A stretch of DNA of 64,000 bases, taken from positions 11,239,764-11,303,763 of the forward strand of contig NC_092583.1 of NCBI RefSeq assembly GCF_037975245.1. Reading direction: 5' to 3'. The notes beneath the pieces are model-generated. The model was not told the origin of the DNA, made no database searches, and was given only the letters and a program-made list of their open reading frames with translations. This DNA comes from Apostichopus japonicus. Its lineage: Eukaryota > Echinodermata > Holothuroidea > Aspidochirotida > Stichopodidae. The translations under genes were made by a program, and so were the position numbers. Position 1 is the first letter of the stretch; every line of letters begins with the position of its first letter. This document shows, one piece after another, positions 26,709 through 38,612 of this stretch.

Positions 26709-28530
26709 AACACAACTATACCTGTAGTACGAATTCTAAGCTTGCGCAAAATGATCCCACGTCGCAACAGTTAATATTATGATAGAAAAGACAAAAGAGA
26801 CAGAAAGAGAGAGAAAGACCGGGCGGCAAAAAAGAAAAGTGTTCAGATATAATATATAACTCTATACGCTTCATTATCAACGTTGCATGTAGTTTATATC
26901 TCAGTGTCTGGAGGAAATTAAGCTTCCTCTCAATTGAAATCACATGACGTATTGAAACCGAATATTACGGATCTAATGCAGCGATAAGCACATATGCTAT
27001 TTTTAGTGCAGCCATCAATTTTCGAGCCTTCTTCTCACAGCGAGTGAGTTCGTTAATGTATAAACTCTCTATGTGAAGAGAGAGAGAAGAGAAAAAAAAC
27101 ATGAAACAATTCAACCGTTATCCCGTTAAACGTTAACTTTGGTATTGAGTAACATTGACGGTATTGGCCTATGTATAGGCTATACATACTTCTATGGAAG
27201 CCTACACTTTGGCGTTTGTACAGGCGAATCCCTAGAGAACATTGAAATAGCATAGAGACAAACCCTAGGGTATTAATTAAAGTACTATGGAAGTGCTAAA
27301 TGAAGAGCCAAGCTGTAAGCGGTCAGTTGTTTCTTAATTTCCTTCGTTAAACATGACATACCAGCAGTGTATATATGACGTCAATGCGTGAGACTAGCCG
27401 AGCGTATCGTTTCTTCTGGCTGACTGACTCGTTAATCACACAGTCTTGTTACAGAGACGCACAATGAAGCAGTCGAGCAGGTGCAGTTTAACCTACATCT
27501 ATATCAACCCGTCCGGTATGACTTATAAGCATATATAACCCGTATTCTACTACATGACCTTTGTAGTATGTTACTGGTTGCTGAAGATAATTTACCTCTT
27601 TCACTTTGTTTTAAAGGAGGCTTCTGTTGTACAATCAAACAATAATAACGTATTGATCTTTTTGTTGTTAATGATGTAACTATATAGTATGTAGATTGTA
27701 ATATTATTATACTTAAAACAATAGATGACAATGGATTGCAATGGATGGCAATGACAACACTTTATGATACTAAAGAGGATATTTGCCTGTTAGTACTTAA
27801 AGGTGGCTTTTATTGTGTTGTCACAATAGAAATAGGAGTACCACAAAGAAGGAAATGGTGTCGATATTGTGAATAACGTGATAAATAAAGTTGGATATAA
27901 TACAATAGTTAAAACAATTACGTATTGTTAATACCAGTTACCATGATGTTACAACACTATGCGTAGCAATATACAAAAACAATGGATGACAAAGGATGAT
28001 ATATGGCATGACAATGGATACCATAGGATAACAATGCATGTCATTGGATGACAATGTATGACACCGAATGACAATGGCAACAGTCGCCTTTGCCGTATAA
28101 TACATATATAGGTGTATCTACTATGGTTGTATCCTAAGTTAAGTTAGTGTTGTACAACTGTATAGGCCACATATAGTTCTTATTAAAATGCATCACGGAT
28201 GTTATAGCATCATCATTCGCCTCTGAATTAGATAGTTTCAAATTACCTAGAACATGTGTTTTAACTTTCGAAACTGAACATTTTATGATTTTATAAATGT
28301 GTAAGTCTTTAACGTGTCATTAGGGATTAGTATACATCGTGATCGTCATTTGACTAACCCTAACTACTATTCCAATAACTTAAAGGGTAACGTGTGATGT
28401 TGTCCTTCAACCTTTAGCGTTAAGAGTCTGTACGATTCCTACATTTATTACAAAATTTAAGAAGAATAAACGGGTAGACGACAAAAAATGGGGAAAATCG
28501 TTTTAGAGGAACTTCCAACTATAATAATCA
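26707..28530. other. Non-coding stretch with ATGACAATGG-like motifs
   Basis: No gene recognised. Loose repeats of a roughly 10-bp ATGACAATGG motif occur at 27719-27765 and 27985-28080, separated by unrelated sequence. Confidence 0.45.
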
Positions 28531-28539
28531 TATCCACCT

Positions 28540-28737
28540 GCACAGTCGCTGCAAGTCGCTGTATAGTCGCTGTAAGTCGCTGAATAGTTGATGCATAATC
28601 ACTACACAGTCTTAATCGCTGGATAGTCGCTGCATAGTCACTGCCTAGTCGCTGCATAGTACGCTGGATAGTCGCTGCAAGTCGCTGCATAGTCGCTGCA
28701 CAGTCACTACATAGTCATTGCATAGTCACTGCATATA
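28540..28737. repeat. Minisatellite of about 11 bp (AGTCGCTGCAT variants)
   Basis: About 17 imperfect units of AGTCGCTGCAT, with CACTGCATAGT and CGCTGTAAGT variants and occasional 1-2 bp length changes. The minus-strand frame covering it (28457-28690) repeats Gln/Arg/Leu motifs and is a by-product. Confidence 0.9.
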
Positions 28738-28805
28738 GCAAGCTATCAAGTTTAAAGGAGACACAAACACAAACCATCATCTTTAGTTACCTCAAATAGC
28801 TATTA

Positions 28806-29003
28806 CAAAAAATCTTGCTCCATGTTGGAGATATCCTAGTTTAAAATTCGTGTCTGTGAACTGTTATTTTAGTTTATCCGTAATGTCACAATGTCACTAT
28901 ACAATCTGAGAACGTTTGACTTTCTCTTTGTTGTTATGTTCATAGTTTCAAGGTAGGATGTTAACAGTGTTGACACTGAAATGAGTTCTATCATTATAGG
29001 ACA
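28806..29003. repeat. Diverged dispersed repeat, copy A
   Basis: Aligns by eye in the same orientation to 38419-38612. Shared landmarks are ACAAAAAATCTTGCTCC (ACAAAAATCTTGCTCC in copy B), TTTAAAATTC, an AATGTCAC / GATGTCAT segment and GGATGTTAACAGTGTTGA against GCATGTTGACCAGCGTTGA. Identity looks like two thirds or so. No coding frame or RNA polymerase III boxes were recognised. Confidence 0.65.
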
Positions 29004-29019
29004 TGTCACTCAGTAAGTG

Positions 29020-29465
29020 TCAATCTGTCAGTCAGTCAGTCAGTCAGTCAGTCAGTCAGTCAGTCAGTCAGTCAGTCAGTCAGTCAGTCAGTCAGTCAGT
29101 CAGTCAGTCAGTCAGTCAGTCAGTCAGGTAGTGAGTCAGACATTCGATCAGTCAGTCACTCAGTCACTCAGTAAGTCACTCACTCTGCCAGCCACTCAGT
29201 CAGTCAGACAGTCACTCAGTCAGGTAGTCAGTCAGTCAGTCACTCAGTCACTCAGTAAGTCACTCACTCTGCCAGCCACTCAGTCAGTCAGACAGTCACT
29301 CAGTCAGTTAGTCACTCAGTCACTCAGTAAGTCAGTCACTCTGTCAGTCACTCAGTCAGTCACTCAGTCGGACAGTCACTCACTCGGTCAGTCACTCAGT
29401 AACTCAGTCACTCACTCAGTCACTCACTCACTCAGTCAGACATTCAGTCAGTCAGTTAGTCAGTC
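29020..29465. repeat. (AGTC)n tetranucleotide array with an 84-bp superperiod
   Basis: Pure AGTC repeats run from 29028 to about 29126. They continue as a degenerate array in which a longer unit, marked by CACTCTGCCAGCC at 29182 and 29265 (83-84 bp apart), has been copied in register. The 160-codon Ser/Gln/Val frame starting at 29017 is a translation of the repeat, not a gene. Confidence 0.95.
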
Positions 29466-29469
29466 TATC

Positions 29470-31914
29470 TCTTCGTTCTCTATTGAACTTCTCCTTTAAG
29501 TTTTACTCTTTTCTTCTTTTAATATTTCCTATACCACCTCATTGCGTGACGGGTTCGTTTACTGCCTCATCTATTATGCACGGATCACAACGTATTGTCA
29601 ATTGTTTAAAAACTTTCCTCTGTCGTCTCCCCTTCGTTTTCTTCGTATTTATTATCTTGGTTAGAAGGGCCTCGCGATTGAATAACATTGTAGAGTGACG
29701 GATGGTGACTAAACTATTTATAAGTTCACCGAGTCGCATCATTGTCTGCTGTTTGCTGGCTATGTATGTGTTCCCACACAAGAACCAACATACATACATA
29801 TGTATACACACACACACACGCACACACACATGTCCTAGAGAAATGGGACTTAGAACAGACCAGAAATCGGGTTTCCATATATATATTTATACACTTCTAA
29901 AAACTGAAATATAGGATGAATCATGAATAGTACGGTATCTGGTCAGTTTTCTTTTTCCTTTTTTCCATCGATATTTCGTTCCTAGAATTTGCTAATGCGT
30001 ATCAATTCACCTTTTTTTCTCTGAAAGGCTCACTATACTGGAAAGAACAGCAGATAAGATGGTGCAGAGGGAAGAGATAGAGAAAAAAAAAACATCGTCC
30101 GGCCTTCATGTGTGAATTATCAATTTCTTACAATTAATCAACTTCCCGCAGAGCAAATTTCATTAGTCAGATTATTGTATAGTTGATGGTGAAGGAGGTG
30201 GCATTTATTATCCCGAGCTGCGCCAAGGTTAAGAGGCTGAATGCCTCCCCGCAGACATCAGATAATTGTTAATGCAATGCTTCTAAAGGACAATGAACAT
30301 GCGGAAAATAAATATACACGACCAGAAAAGACAATACAAATATATAAATAAATAAATAAAATAAAATAAAATAGAAAACTTAAAAAAGAATGTGACTTGA
30401 AATCATTTCGTAATTAAATTATTTGTCGACTTTGATGATATCACGTGACTTATCACAAGACCGTGAAAAACTTAAAAAAAAAACATATAAAATGAGGGCG
30501 TCCTGTATAGATCAAGTGTACTATATGATATATTCATCTTTTTACGTCAGGTTTAATCGATAAGGTGTATTTATTCTTAGCAACAAGCTGTACGTCTGAC
30601 GTTGTCGTGACTTGAAAAGCGTATAACCTTTAAGGGTCACCGTGGCACCAAAGAGGCCCCCTGGAATGGTGATATCTCCAGTGTCCAGTTTATAAGCTAG
30701 AGACGACGATGTGAGCGAAATAGTAATTGATTTTTGTTAGCTTATAAGGTTAAAGCTGTTATACTGCTTATGGCAATTTGCAATTATTGGCTGATTGGGG
30801 GAAGATTTTGAGTGGGTTTTAGTCTTGAATTGATAAACGGTCAGGTCCTTTTGAAAACGTAAAGCAGTTTTAGCTGAAAGTTTGCCATTTACAAAATCAA
30901 TTCTTTATTTTATGAATATATGTTATTTCAGACTAATTTTACTACTCTGATGGCGTCACTGTAAACGATTTACAATCGGGATGATAGAAATCTATCTAAC
31001 ATCGACTATAGACATCCAATTTTTACTGCTTTCTAAAAATGTTTAAAAAACTGTTTATGATATTTTAAGAATTTTCGAAACGTGCGTGTCTTCCTCCATT
31101 CCACACAATAAATTGTCATTGAAAGGAAGAAGACGAAATCACCCTCCCCCCCCCCCCCCCGCTCCTCATCCTCCCTCATTTCCAAGAAAAGAAAAACAAG
31201 TAAACGTGACATTTCTAAAACAATTTACATGTAATTTCGCATTCTCTGTATTCGTTGAAATTGTTTTATGAACTAAGACATAAGAAATATGTAATTATCG
31301 AGTAAAAAAAAAACTTATAATCGACGTGAAATTCTTGCACACAACTCACATTTAAGTCTGTTTAACGACCTTAGACAGTAAGAAAGCCACGGAATTTCTT
31401 CATTATCCGTTCTCACTTTAATTAATCTTCGTGACAAAATTGCCTGATAATGCAAATCTTAGGAAAAAAATTAATGGATCAGATTACAAAATATTTAGAA
31501 AAGTATCATGTAAGTAGATACTAACATGTAAGCTTTTAAGTACATATACGAACGCTTTAGTTTCGGTACAAACTAGAAACATGACCAAAAAACCTAGTGA
31601 AATATTAAAGTGAACAGATTATTGAAAAGTTGGCGTAAACAAAGAGCCCCGTTTTTTTTTTGCTTTTCCCTTTTTGCCTTTAATAATGGGTTCCTTTTTG
31701 TACTTAATGTTACAAGACCATAAATCCAGTCGTAAAGATTTTCAAAGATTAATCAATCAGTGGTGAGAATGACGTCAGTGACCGTGGAAACTAATCTTCT
31801 TAAGTTGCACGATTTGCGTTTCTTTTCATAGAAATATTTCTTAATAACGAAGAACATTTTCATTGTAGTAATGTAGTATAAGCACTTCAATGAGACAGTT
31901 GAGTAACCAGTATA
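29470..31914. other. Non-coding stretch, no gene recognised
   Basis: Contains (CA)n-type runs near 29806-29830, a TAAA/AAAT run near 30340-30372 and C15 at 31146-31160. A 60-codon minus-strand open stretch without Met (about 30557-30740) is discussed as a finding. Nothing else is assignable. Confidence 0.4.
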
Positions 31915-31967
31915 TATGTATATATATACACACACATATATATATTTAAATACATATATATATATAT

Positions 31968-32076
31968 AGGCTATATATATATATATATAGGCTATATATA
32001 TATAGGCTATATATATATAGGCTATATATATATAGGCTATATATATATATAGCCTATATATATATAGGCTATATAT
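31968..32076. repeat. GGCTATATATATATA tandem array ending in a palindrome
   Basis: Five or more units of TAGGCTATATATATA follow each other between 31968 and about 32040. The final part, AGCCTATATATATAGGCT at about 32051-32070, reverses orientation and forms a perfect inverted repeat. Confidence 0.85.
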
Positions 32077-32135
32077 ATATATATATATATGTATGGGTGT
32101 ATGTATGTATGTATCCTATAATACAAATATATATG

Positions 32136-32170
<35 letters not shown>

Positions 32171-32218
32171 ATATATAAATATATATATATACATATAATT
32201 ATATTTAAATATATATAT

Positions 32219-32260
<42 letters not shown>
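32077..32260. repeat. (TA)n with first, short GTAT locus copy
   Basis: A (TA)n run leads into GTATGGGT (32091-32098), four GTAT units (32099-32114) and CCTATAATAC, then more (TA)n and TATATTTA sequence up to 32259. The same frame of unique sequence recurs at 32260-32514 around a far longer GTAT run. Confidence 0.9.
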
Positions 32261-32264
<4 letters not shown>

Positions 32265-32514
32265 GGTGTATGTATGTATGTATGTATGTATGTATGTATG
32301 TATGTATGTATGTATGTATGTATGTATGTATGTATGTATGTATGTATGTATGTATGTATGTATGTATGTATGTATGTATGTATGTATGTATGTATGTATG
32401 TATGTATGTATGTATGTATGTATGTATGTATGTATGTATGTATGTATGTATGTATGTATGTATGTATGTATGTATGTATGTATGTATGTATGTATGTATG
32501 TATCCTATAATACC
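32260..32514. repeat. (GTAT)59 tetranucleotide microsatellite
   Basis: GTATGGGT (32260-32267) is followed by 59 uninterrupted GTAT units (32268-32503) and CCTATAATAC. The two long Met/Tyr/Val/Cys open frames and the minus-strand Thr/Tyr/Ile/His frame are repeat products. Confidence 0.97.
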
Positions 32515-32519
32515 CTAAA

Positions 32520-33825
32520 TAGCTGCAGCTGTTGAAGACAGGTATATACACCTCTACATACATACCTATACATATATACATATATACACCCCCTACAAGG
32601 GGCCTAGAAGTAATACTGATGTCTACATACGATTGTTATTATATTTTTTTTTGAAACATTGACTAATGTCTGCAACGATGAGGCATTCATGATGAATCAG
32701 TGTAAGGGTAGACTATTCATAGCCTGAGGTGAATTTCATTTTTCGGTTTCAGATTACAACCGTGTCAAAGAAACTGACATTATAGTAAGCTCTAATATTG
32801 CTTTAGTCTCGCTGATACTATATGTCATTCGTTTTGAATTTTGTTATCACTAACAAGACTGCATGTATACATTTAATAATGTCTAGTGCCAAACAACCAT
32901 GCGATGAGCAGGAACGAGTAGACAGTGTTTAATATAGAGAAACAACACATGTTCCTATATATAAGTAGTATATTGTGTCATCAAGACGGGATAAAGTCGC
33001 TACTTGGCCTTTTTGAGTGGGATCATGCGTATGAGCCTTATAATGATTTTCACCAGCCAGACGGATTTTCATGAATTCAGCCGATTTGTGCTGATTTTCA
33101 TGCGTAATGTTGAAATATTCACCCATTGCCAGCCAATCTTACAGTTCTCTTTTTCAAGTTATATTTAAAAAAGACTGGTTTGTTTTTCACATTAAATTTA
33201 TAATTTATATGACTTTTTTGGGAAATTAAAACTTTCGAATGCTCAGGGTAGTAATAAAACTTTTCATATTGTAATAAATCTTTAGACCTAACCCTAACGT
33301 TAACAATACCCCATAACAATAGAACTCTTCCGAGGACGTGGTGATTCTTTAGAAATCACAACCGAGGACCTGGAATTCTTTTGTTCAAGTCTTCGGTCAG
33401 AATACAAAACAAACGCACAGGCACACACATACGCACAAACACACATACTTGAGTTATAAACAGAAAGCAACACATATATCACTCGATGCTTAGTCACGAT
33501 AAACCAATTAAAACAGTAAAAAATATCATAATTTCAAAAAAAAAATGAGGAAAAATTGGGAGGGGTGATTAAAAAGCGTTATCGGCGTTTCCTGTACCAA
33601 AAGACTGCACCTCAACATTATCTCTTCCACTTCTCATGTATTTATTTGATTTGAATTATATATTATGTTTTTTGTTGTTGTATCTTTTTCCCCAAATATA
33701 TTTTGTTCTTATTTCTGATAAGCCTATTATACATTATGATGAATGAAAATGCCATGTTTAAATGATTACAGAGGAAGACATGAATTAAATATGTTTTTCC
33801 CATTTTCTTTTCTTAAACAATATAG
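32520..33825 (+). other. Sequence upstream of the first visible K2P exon, presumed intron
   Basis: No exon recognised. The last 30 bases before 33826 (TTTTTCCCATTTTCTTTTCTT, an A-rich gap and AATATAG) form a good polypyrimidine tract and AG acceptor, so this is the 3' part of the intron that splits the pore-1 GYG. How far left that intron reaches cannot be seen. Confidence 0.6.
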
Positions 33826-34050
33826 GTTATGGACACATTGCACCTGTGACGTGGGTAGGTCAAATGTTCTCCATCATCTATGCGTTAGTCGGTATACCCC
33901 TTATGTTACTTGTCTTAACAAACGTCGGACGTGTCCTCGCCAACAGTGCTCGCTTACTCTACATCATGTACTCCAGTAGACTCTGTCAGAAAGTTCGTTG
34001 TCATAGCAACAAGAGGAAAAAGAGAAGAGGGAGAAGCAGCAGAAAGAAAC
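33826..34050 (+). CDS. Two-pore-domain (K2P) potassium channel, exon with GYG of pore 1 and M2
   Basis: This exon encodes the end of the first selectivity filter and the second transmembrane helix of a K2P leak potassium channel, a dimeric plasma-membrane protein that sets resting potential. It starts two bases into a Gly codon: GT then TAT GGA gives YGHIAPVT, with the Gly completed from an upstream exon. An intron inside this first GYG glycine is common in the K2P (KCNK/TWK) family. M2 follows (FSIIYALVGIPLMLLVL), then a lysine/arginine-rich stretch (KRKKRRGRSSRKKRK) at the start of the cytosolic loop. The acceptor is TATAG/GTTATGG and the donor is AAAC/GTAAGT. It ends one base into a codon, which fits the two-base start of the exon at 45787. 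Upstream exons (N-terminus, M1, extracellular cap) were not found in the window. Confidence 0.9.
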
Positions 34051-35859
34051 GTAAGTCAGATATTTTCATAAAAACATATTACAGCAAAATCAATAATAAT
34101 AATAATATCATTAAACTAAAATATCATTTTCGTGTGATTTACATTCTTCTATAACTACAATATAAGTTAGAAAAAAGTTTGAAACACAGGAGGAGGAGGA
34201 GGAGGAGGTTGGGGTTGATGGTACGTGGTTTCCATATCCAGCCCTTCGATTCGAATAGGAAAAGGGCTGAAAAGGTGCATTCGTTCCTATTGGGACCGAT
34301 GGTATTATATTTTGGCTTCATGTAGTTCTTTGCACCCCACCACCCCCCCCCCCAACCCGCCATCTCTTCCCCTCCCTCCCACACATACCCCTCGCATTAT
34401 TCTACCGCAACTGTTCGTTTCGTGGTATATAAGATCAGGGAGAGTGAGGCAGAAGTGTTTAGTTTACTCACAACGTTGATCTTTATCTTTACGGAATGGG
34501 AGAGGGCGGCGTGGCCGCAGGGAATGGGGGGGGGGGGATTGGGTGGCAATGAGGACCCCTAAGGCTGAATTAGCAGGATTGTAATTTGACGATACTTCCT
34601 TTGCTCAGAAAATGAGAGTAAATTTACGAATGAACTGCGTTTTTTATTCATACCTAATATCAGCTGGTTTGAATATTTAGTTTCAGCGTTGCTCTGACAC
34701 GCAATGATATGGCAATGGCACGTAAATAAATTGCTTTTATGACTTGTAGCGTCGTACGACAAGTTTTAATATCTCGAGGGAGCCTGCCGGTAAATATTGT
34801 TAAGTCAAATATTGACAAAAGCTATCATGGACACAAAATACATCCATTGTGCAGATACAACCTCTTGCAAGGCCTGACCTAATATTCATATAAGCTCTTG
34901 GCTGAAGTAGTTATAACATCCCCCCCCCTCCACTAAGAAAAAATACATTAGCTAGTTAGGCTTAACATGTTTGCTGTTGATAACACATGCAATATTGAAC
35001 TTGTGGTTCTGAGAAGCGTTAATAATTTAAGTGAAAACATATAACTCTTTGAATGAATAACGATCGGATCCGTTGGAAATACATCATGAGTTAGATATAA
35101 TTTAAACCAAGTCATATTCCAAATTTGGATGCTTTTTAATATATTCATTTAGAAGTATATGAATTGAAATACAAAGTTACTTTATATATTCCGTATTCGT
35201 TCACAGTTGTTTCTGTCGTTCGAAAATGAAAAATTTATGATACGGTTCACTCGCATTTGACAGAACCAGGACAATTCAATCAATGGCTTAGATGATAATC
35301 TTCAATCATTGAAGATTAAATATCTCCTTCATGTGACATATGTGTCTTATGTATCTCTGTGTTTTGGTTTAAAAGTTGGAGTGGGTGGGTTGGGGGGGGG
35401 GGGTGGAGCGGGAATGTATTTGGAATGAACGTTGTCTTGTGTCTTGCGTCTTGCGTCAATTAATAAAACCAATTTGATATGGCGCCACTGTAGGCAAATA
35501 TTTCTTGTTTTAGTATTATCATTATTATAATTACCATCAATTTTTATGTAGCCATTGTTCTCTCGAGTTCTTTGAAATCTCTTCCGACTCTATGACTCTA
35601 AGAAAAAAAATCAATTGGATATATTACTTTATATGTTTGCTGTTTATGATATAATGGAAAAAAGCTCGTTATAAAATAGTGCAAATATTCTTAGCGACGA
35701 GTATTGGTCTTGTTTAAAGATTTTAATTTGGAAATTAATATTTTAATAGGGGAAACAATATGAAAGCTTGGTTACATATGCCCACGTGGTCTTTTTCATG
35801 TAAATATTATAAATATCTTTTTGAAAGAGATGCTTGTTATGATGAGCAACACCAGCCTG

Positions 35860-35940
35860 TATTGTGAACAGCACCATCAGTTTTTTGAACAGCGTCCTCA
35901 GTTATGAACAGCGTCCTCAGTTATGAACAGCGTCTTCTGA
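35860..35940. repeat. Short tandem repeat, unit about 20 bp (GAACAGCGTCCTCAGTTAT)
   Basis: Four imperfect copies of TGAACAGCGTCCTCAGTTAT. A fifth, diverged unit (GAACAGCGACCTTCC) lies near 35977. Confidence 0.85.
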
Positions 35941-38418
35941 TTCATTAGTATTTGAAAAACGTCCTTATGAATTGTGAACAGCGACCTTCCTTATGGATAA
36001 TTAGACCAGTTTGCTCGTAGATATCCCATTATCTATTGTGACAGGATTCATTTAAATACTAGATTGACGGCTTAAACAAGTCTTACAATGGCATCAAGGC
36101 GTCTGGACAGTGTTGGGGCTTTTAATGTTGACCTCGTTTGTTGTTTTCTTGACGTTGTTTTTTTTTACTTTGGGAGAGGTGGTATTTGATAATCTTGTTT
36201 ACTAAAACAATAGTAAAGTTTTGAACTTTACCTATAAAAATCTGGCGCTGTATTAAGTAATTCACCATAGTATTCACCATACCCTAAAAAATGTATATAT
36301 CAAGACAAAACATAAATAGAATTAAATGTTTCCACTCCCAGTGAATCTATGACATCACACACTGACAAAATGGATGCCTTCTGATGACGTTGACTTTTAA
36401 TGCAGGGTATCTCCATTACCGAAACGAAATTTATGTTAGCTATATGGGGTAATCTTCCTCTCGTCGATCTTTGAAGATGTCGTTGGTTGCTTAAATTATC
36501 CATTACTTTGCATTGATAATGCGCTTTTCGCCGCATTTGGGCTGCATGCAGTTTGATCAAAATCGTTACGATATTTTACGCAGTTTATACGCTTGGACTA
36601 TAGGCGTACTTAGTCCATTGGCATATACACAGACCTCGTCATTTACCAAGGCCACCTGAGCATAGATAGAAGGTTTTAACTGACCTATGTCCTATCTATA
36701 ATATGAATGACTGATGGCTTGGAATATCGCGACATACCCTCACTTTGCCAGCATGATCGTTTTTATATTTTGAGCTAGAAGAAGAGGTGAAAGTTTCGCA
36801 TAATACTCGCTCAATCCATCTGTTGGCGTTCACCGCGGAATCTTCCTCTTTTACCCACGAAATTAAGGAATAAACAAAAACGTCTACAAATCGTACACAG
36901 TCATCTTGATTTTTAGGCTATCACTTTCTCTTCAAATTAATGAGGGGGTGGTGGCAGAATCTGTCCCGGGGGTCCAACCTGACCCACAGCGCCATTTAAC
37001 TTAGTAGAACACCATTGATAGTAGCTATAGTTAACGTCAAAATAATGTCCCACAATTCTCATTACATAACGTAACATTTATATATAAACATCGAACAAAA
37101 CAACACTGAATTAACTTAATGTATTCTTCATAGATTATCGACCCAAAAAGTTAACGATAAATACAAATTTAATATGCTATCGTGTTCAATAAACGAATCG
37201 TTTTTCATCTTTACAATGCAATAACCAACTATTTTCTGCGTACATCGCAAGGGCTTATAGCCGTGAAACCAACGAGTGAGTGCTTTCTTATATAGCCCAA
37301 ACGGCCACGTGACGTTCGTTAACAATCCTCCTGATAAATGCCAAACGACAGATTATGACCACTTTCGTTCTAGTTTATTACATCCTCTGGTCTTTGTTTT
37401 TTTTTGTTTTGGGGCTTTCTTTATGGCGGGAAAATTTTACCATAACGGTGACACAATATAATTGCACACTTCTTTGTATACGCAACCCTCACTATCTGTT
37501 TAGATTGCTCTCCAACGGTCATGTAGGGAAAAAAACATATTCATATAATGACAGATGACAGCAGCATCCTAAATCAAGGCTTCTTTACTCATTCGTTGCC
37601 ATGGGAACGTCAACCTATGTTGCCGTAATTGTCGAAATGCAAATACATAGGAAAACACTCATCAGTTAAATGAGACGATTCAAGGCTTTTTTTTTTATCT
37701 TTACTTTTTTGGCTTGATAATGTCAGATTTGGTTCATGAAAAGAAATCATTCCACGCGCCGGTGCAAAGAGGAAAAAAAGAAAAAAAGAGGCCGCTTTTC
37801 TTTACATTTCTTCTTTTTCTTCTTCTTCTTCGTATTTTACTTTTTTCTTTCTCTTTTTGCGAACCGAATATGAATATCGTCCCATGTGAGTTATAGCCTA
37901 TCAGTGCAAAGTAATCATATCTTAGCCTAGCCTCTTACAGAAATCTTCAGGGATGACACTCAATCATTTCTCTACTTTTGAAAGAAACTTGTCATAAAGA
38001 CAAGGATCTATATATATATAAAAAAACGCGGTGACACTCTATGCTTTGTACCGTCTGTGTGCATTGTACGGGCAACAAAATTAAAGCTTGGTTGCATCAA
38101 TCGTAACTCACTCGAGAAATCGGCTTTACTTAAAATAAAATATAAAATAACCGAAAGGAGGGGAAAAGAGCACCTTTCTTTCAGAAGCGATCGACAGAAG
38201 AAAAATTGTCGAAATTATATTGATAACTTGTCGCTTCAGGGGACCATTTCAGAGAAATTTGCTGTTGGTGGCAAATATTTACACTGTAGGTTTTAACTTG
38301 TATGTTGAATTACAACATATAGTTAAGGAGGGGAGGGGGGGGGGGGAGGGGAACAACCGTGATCTTTGACAAATGTGTCAGAGATGTTTGTGACGAACGA
38401 CTATACCCCAAACAACTA

Positions 38419-38612
38419 CAAAAATCTTGCTCCGTTTGGTTAAAAGTTTAATTTAAAATTCTTATCTGGGAGTTGACAATTTGTAAATTTATGATGTCAT
38501 ATTGCCACTAGGATCTGTAACCTTTTACTCTCTATTTTTATTTTTCATATTTGTTATCGTAGCATGTTGACCAGCGTTGATAATGAAACTAACGCCATCA
38601 TGTGGTCAAGTT
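38419..38612. repeat. Diverged dispersed repeat, copy B
   Basis: The partner of 28806-29003, in the same orientation. It lies inside the K2P intron, just after a purine-rich G run (38325-38350). No flanking duplication was identified. Confidence 0.65.

Noticed and set aside
28540-28737. CRISPR array
   Set aside because: Continuous 11-bp units without spacers, in a eukaryotic context.
29017-29499. 160-codon Ser/Gln/Val-rich open frame
   Set aside because: It is the translation of the AGTC tetranucleotide array and has no non-repeat domain.
32069-32581. 170-codon minus-strand Thr/Tyr/Ile/His frame and the opposing Met/Tyr/Val/Cys frames
   Set aside because: They arise only from the (GTAT)59 and (TA)n repeats.
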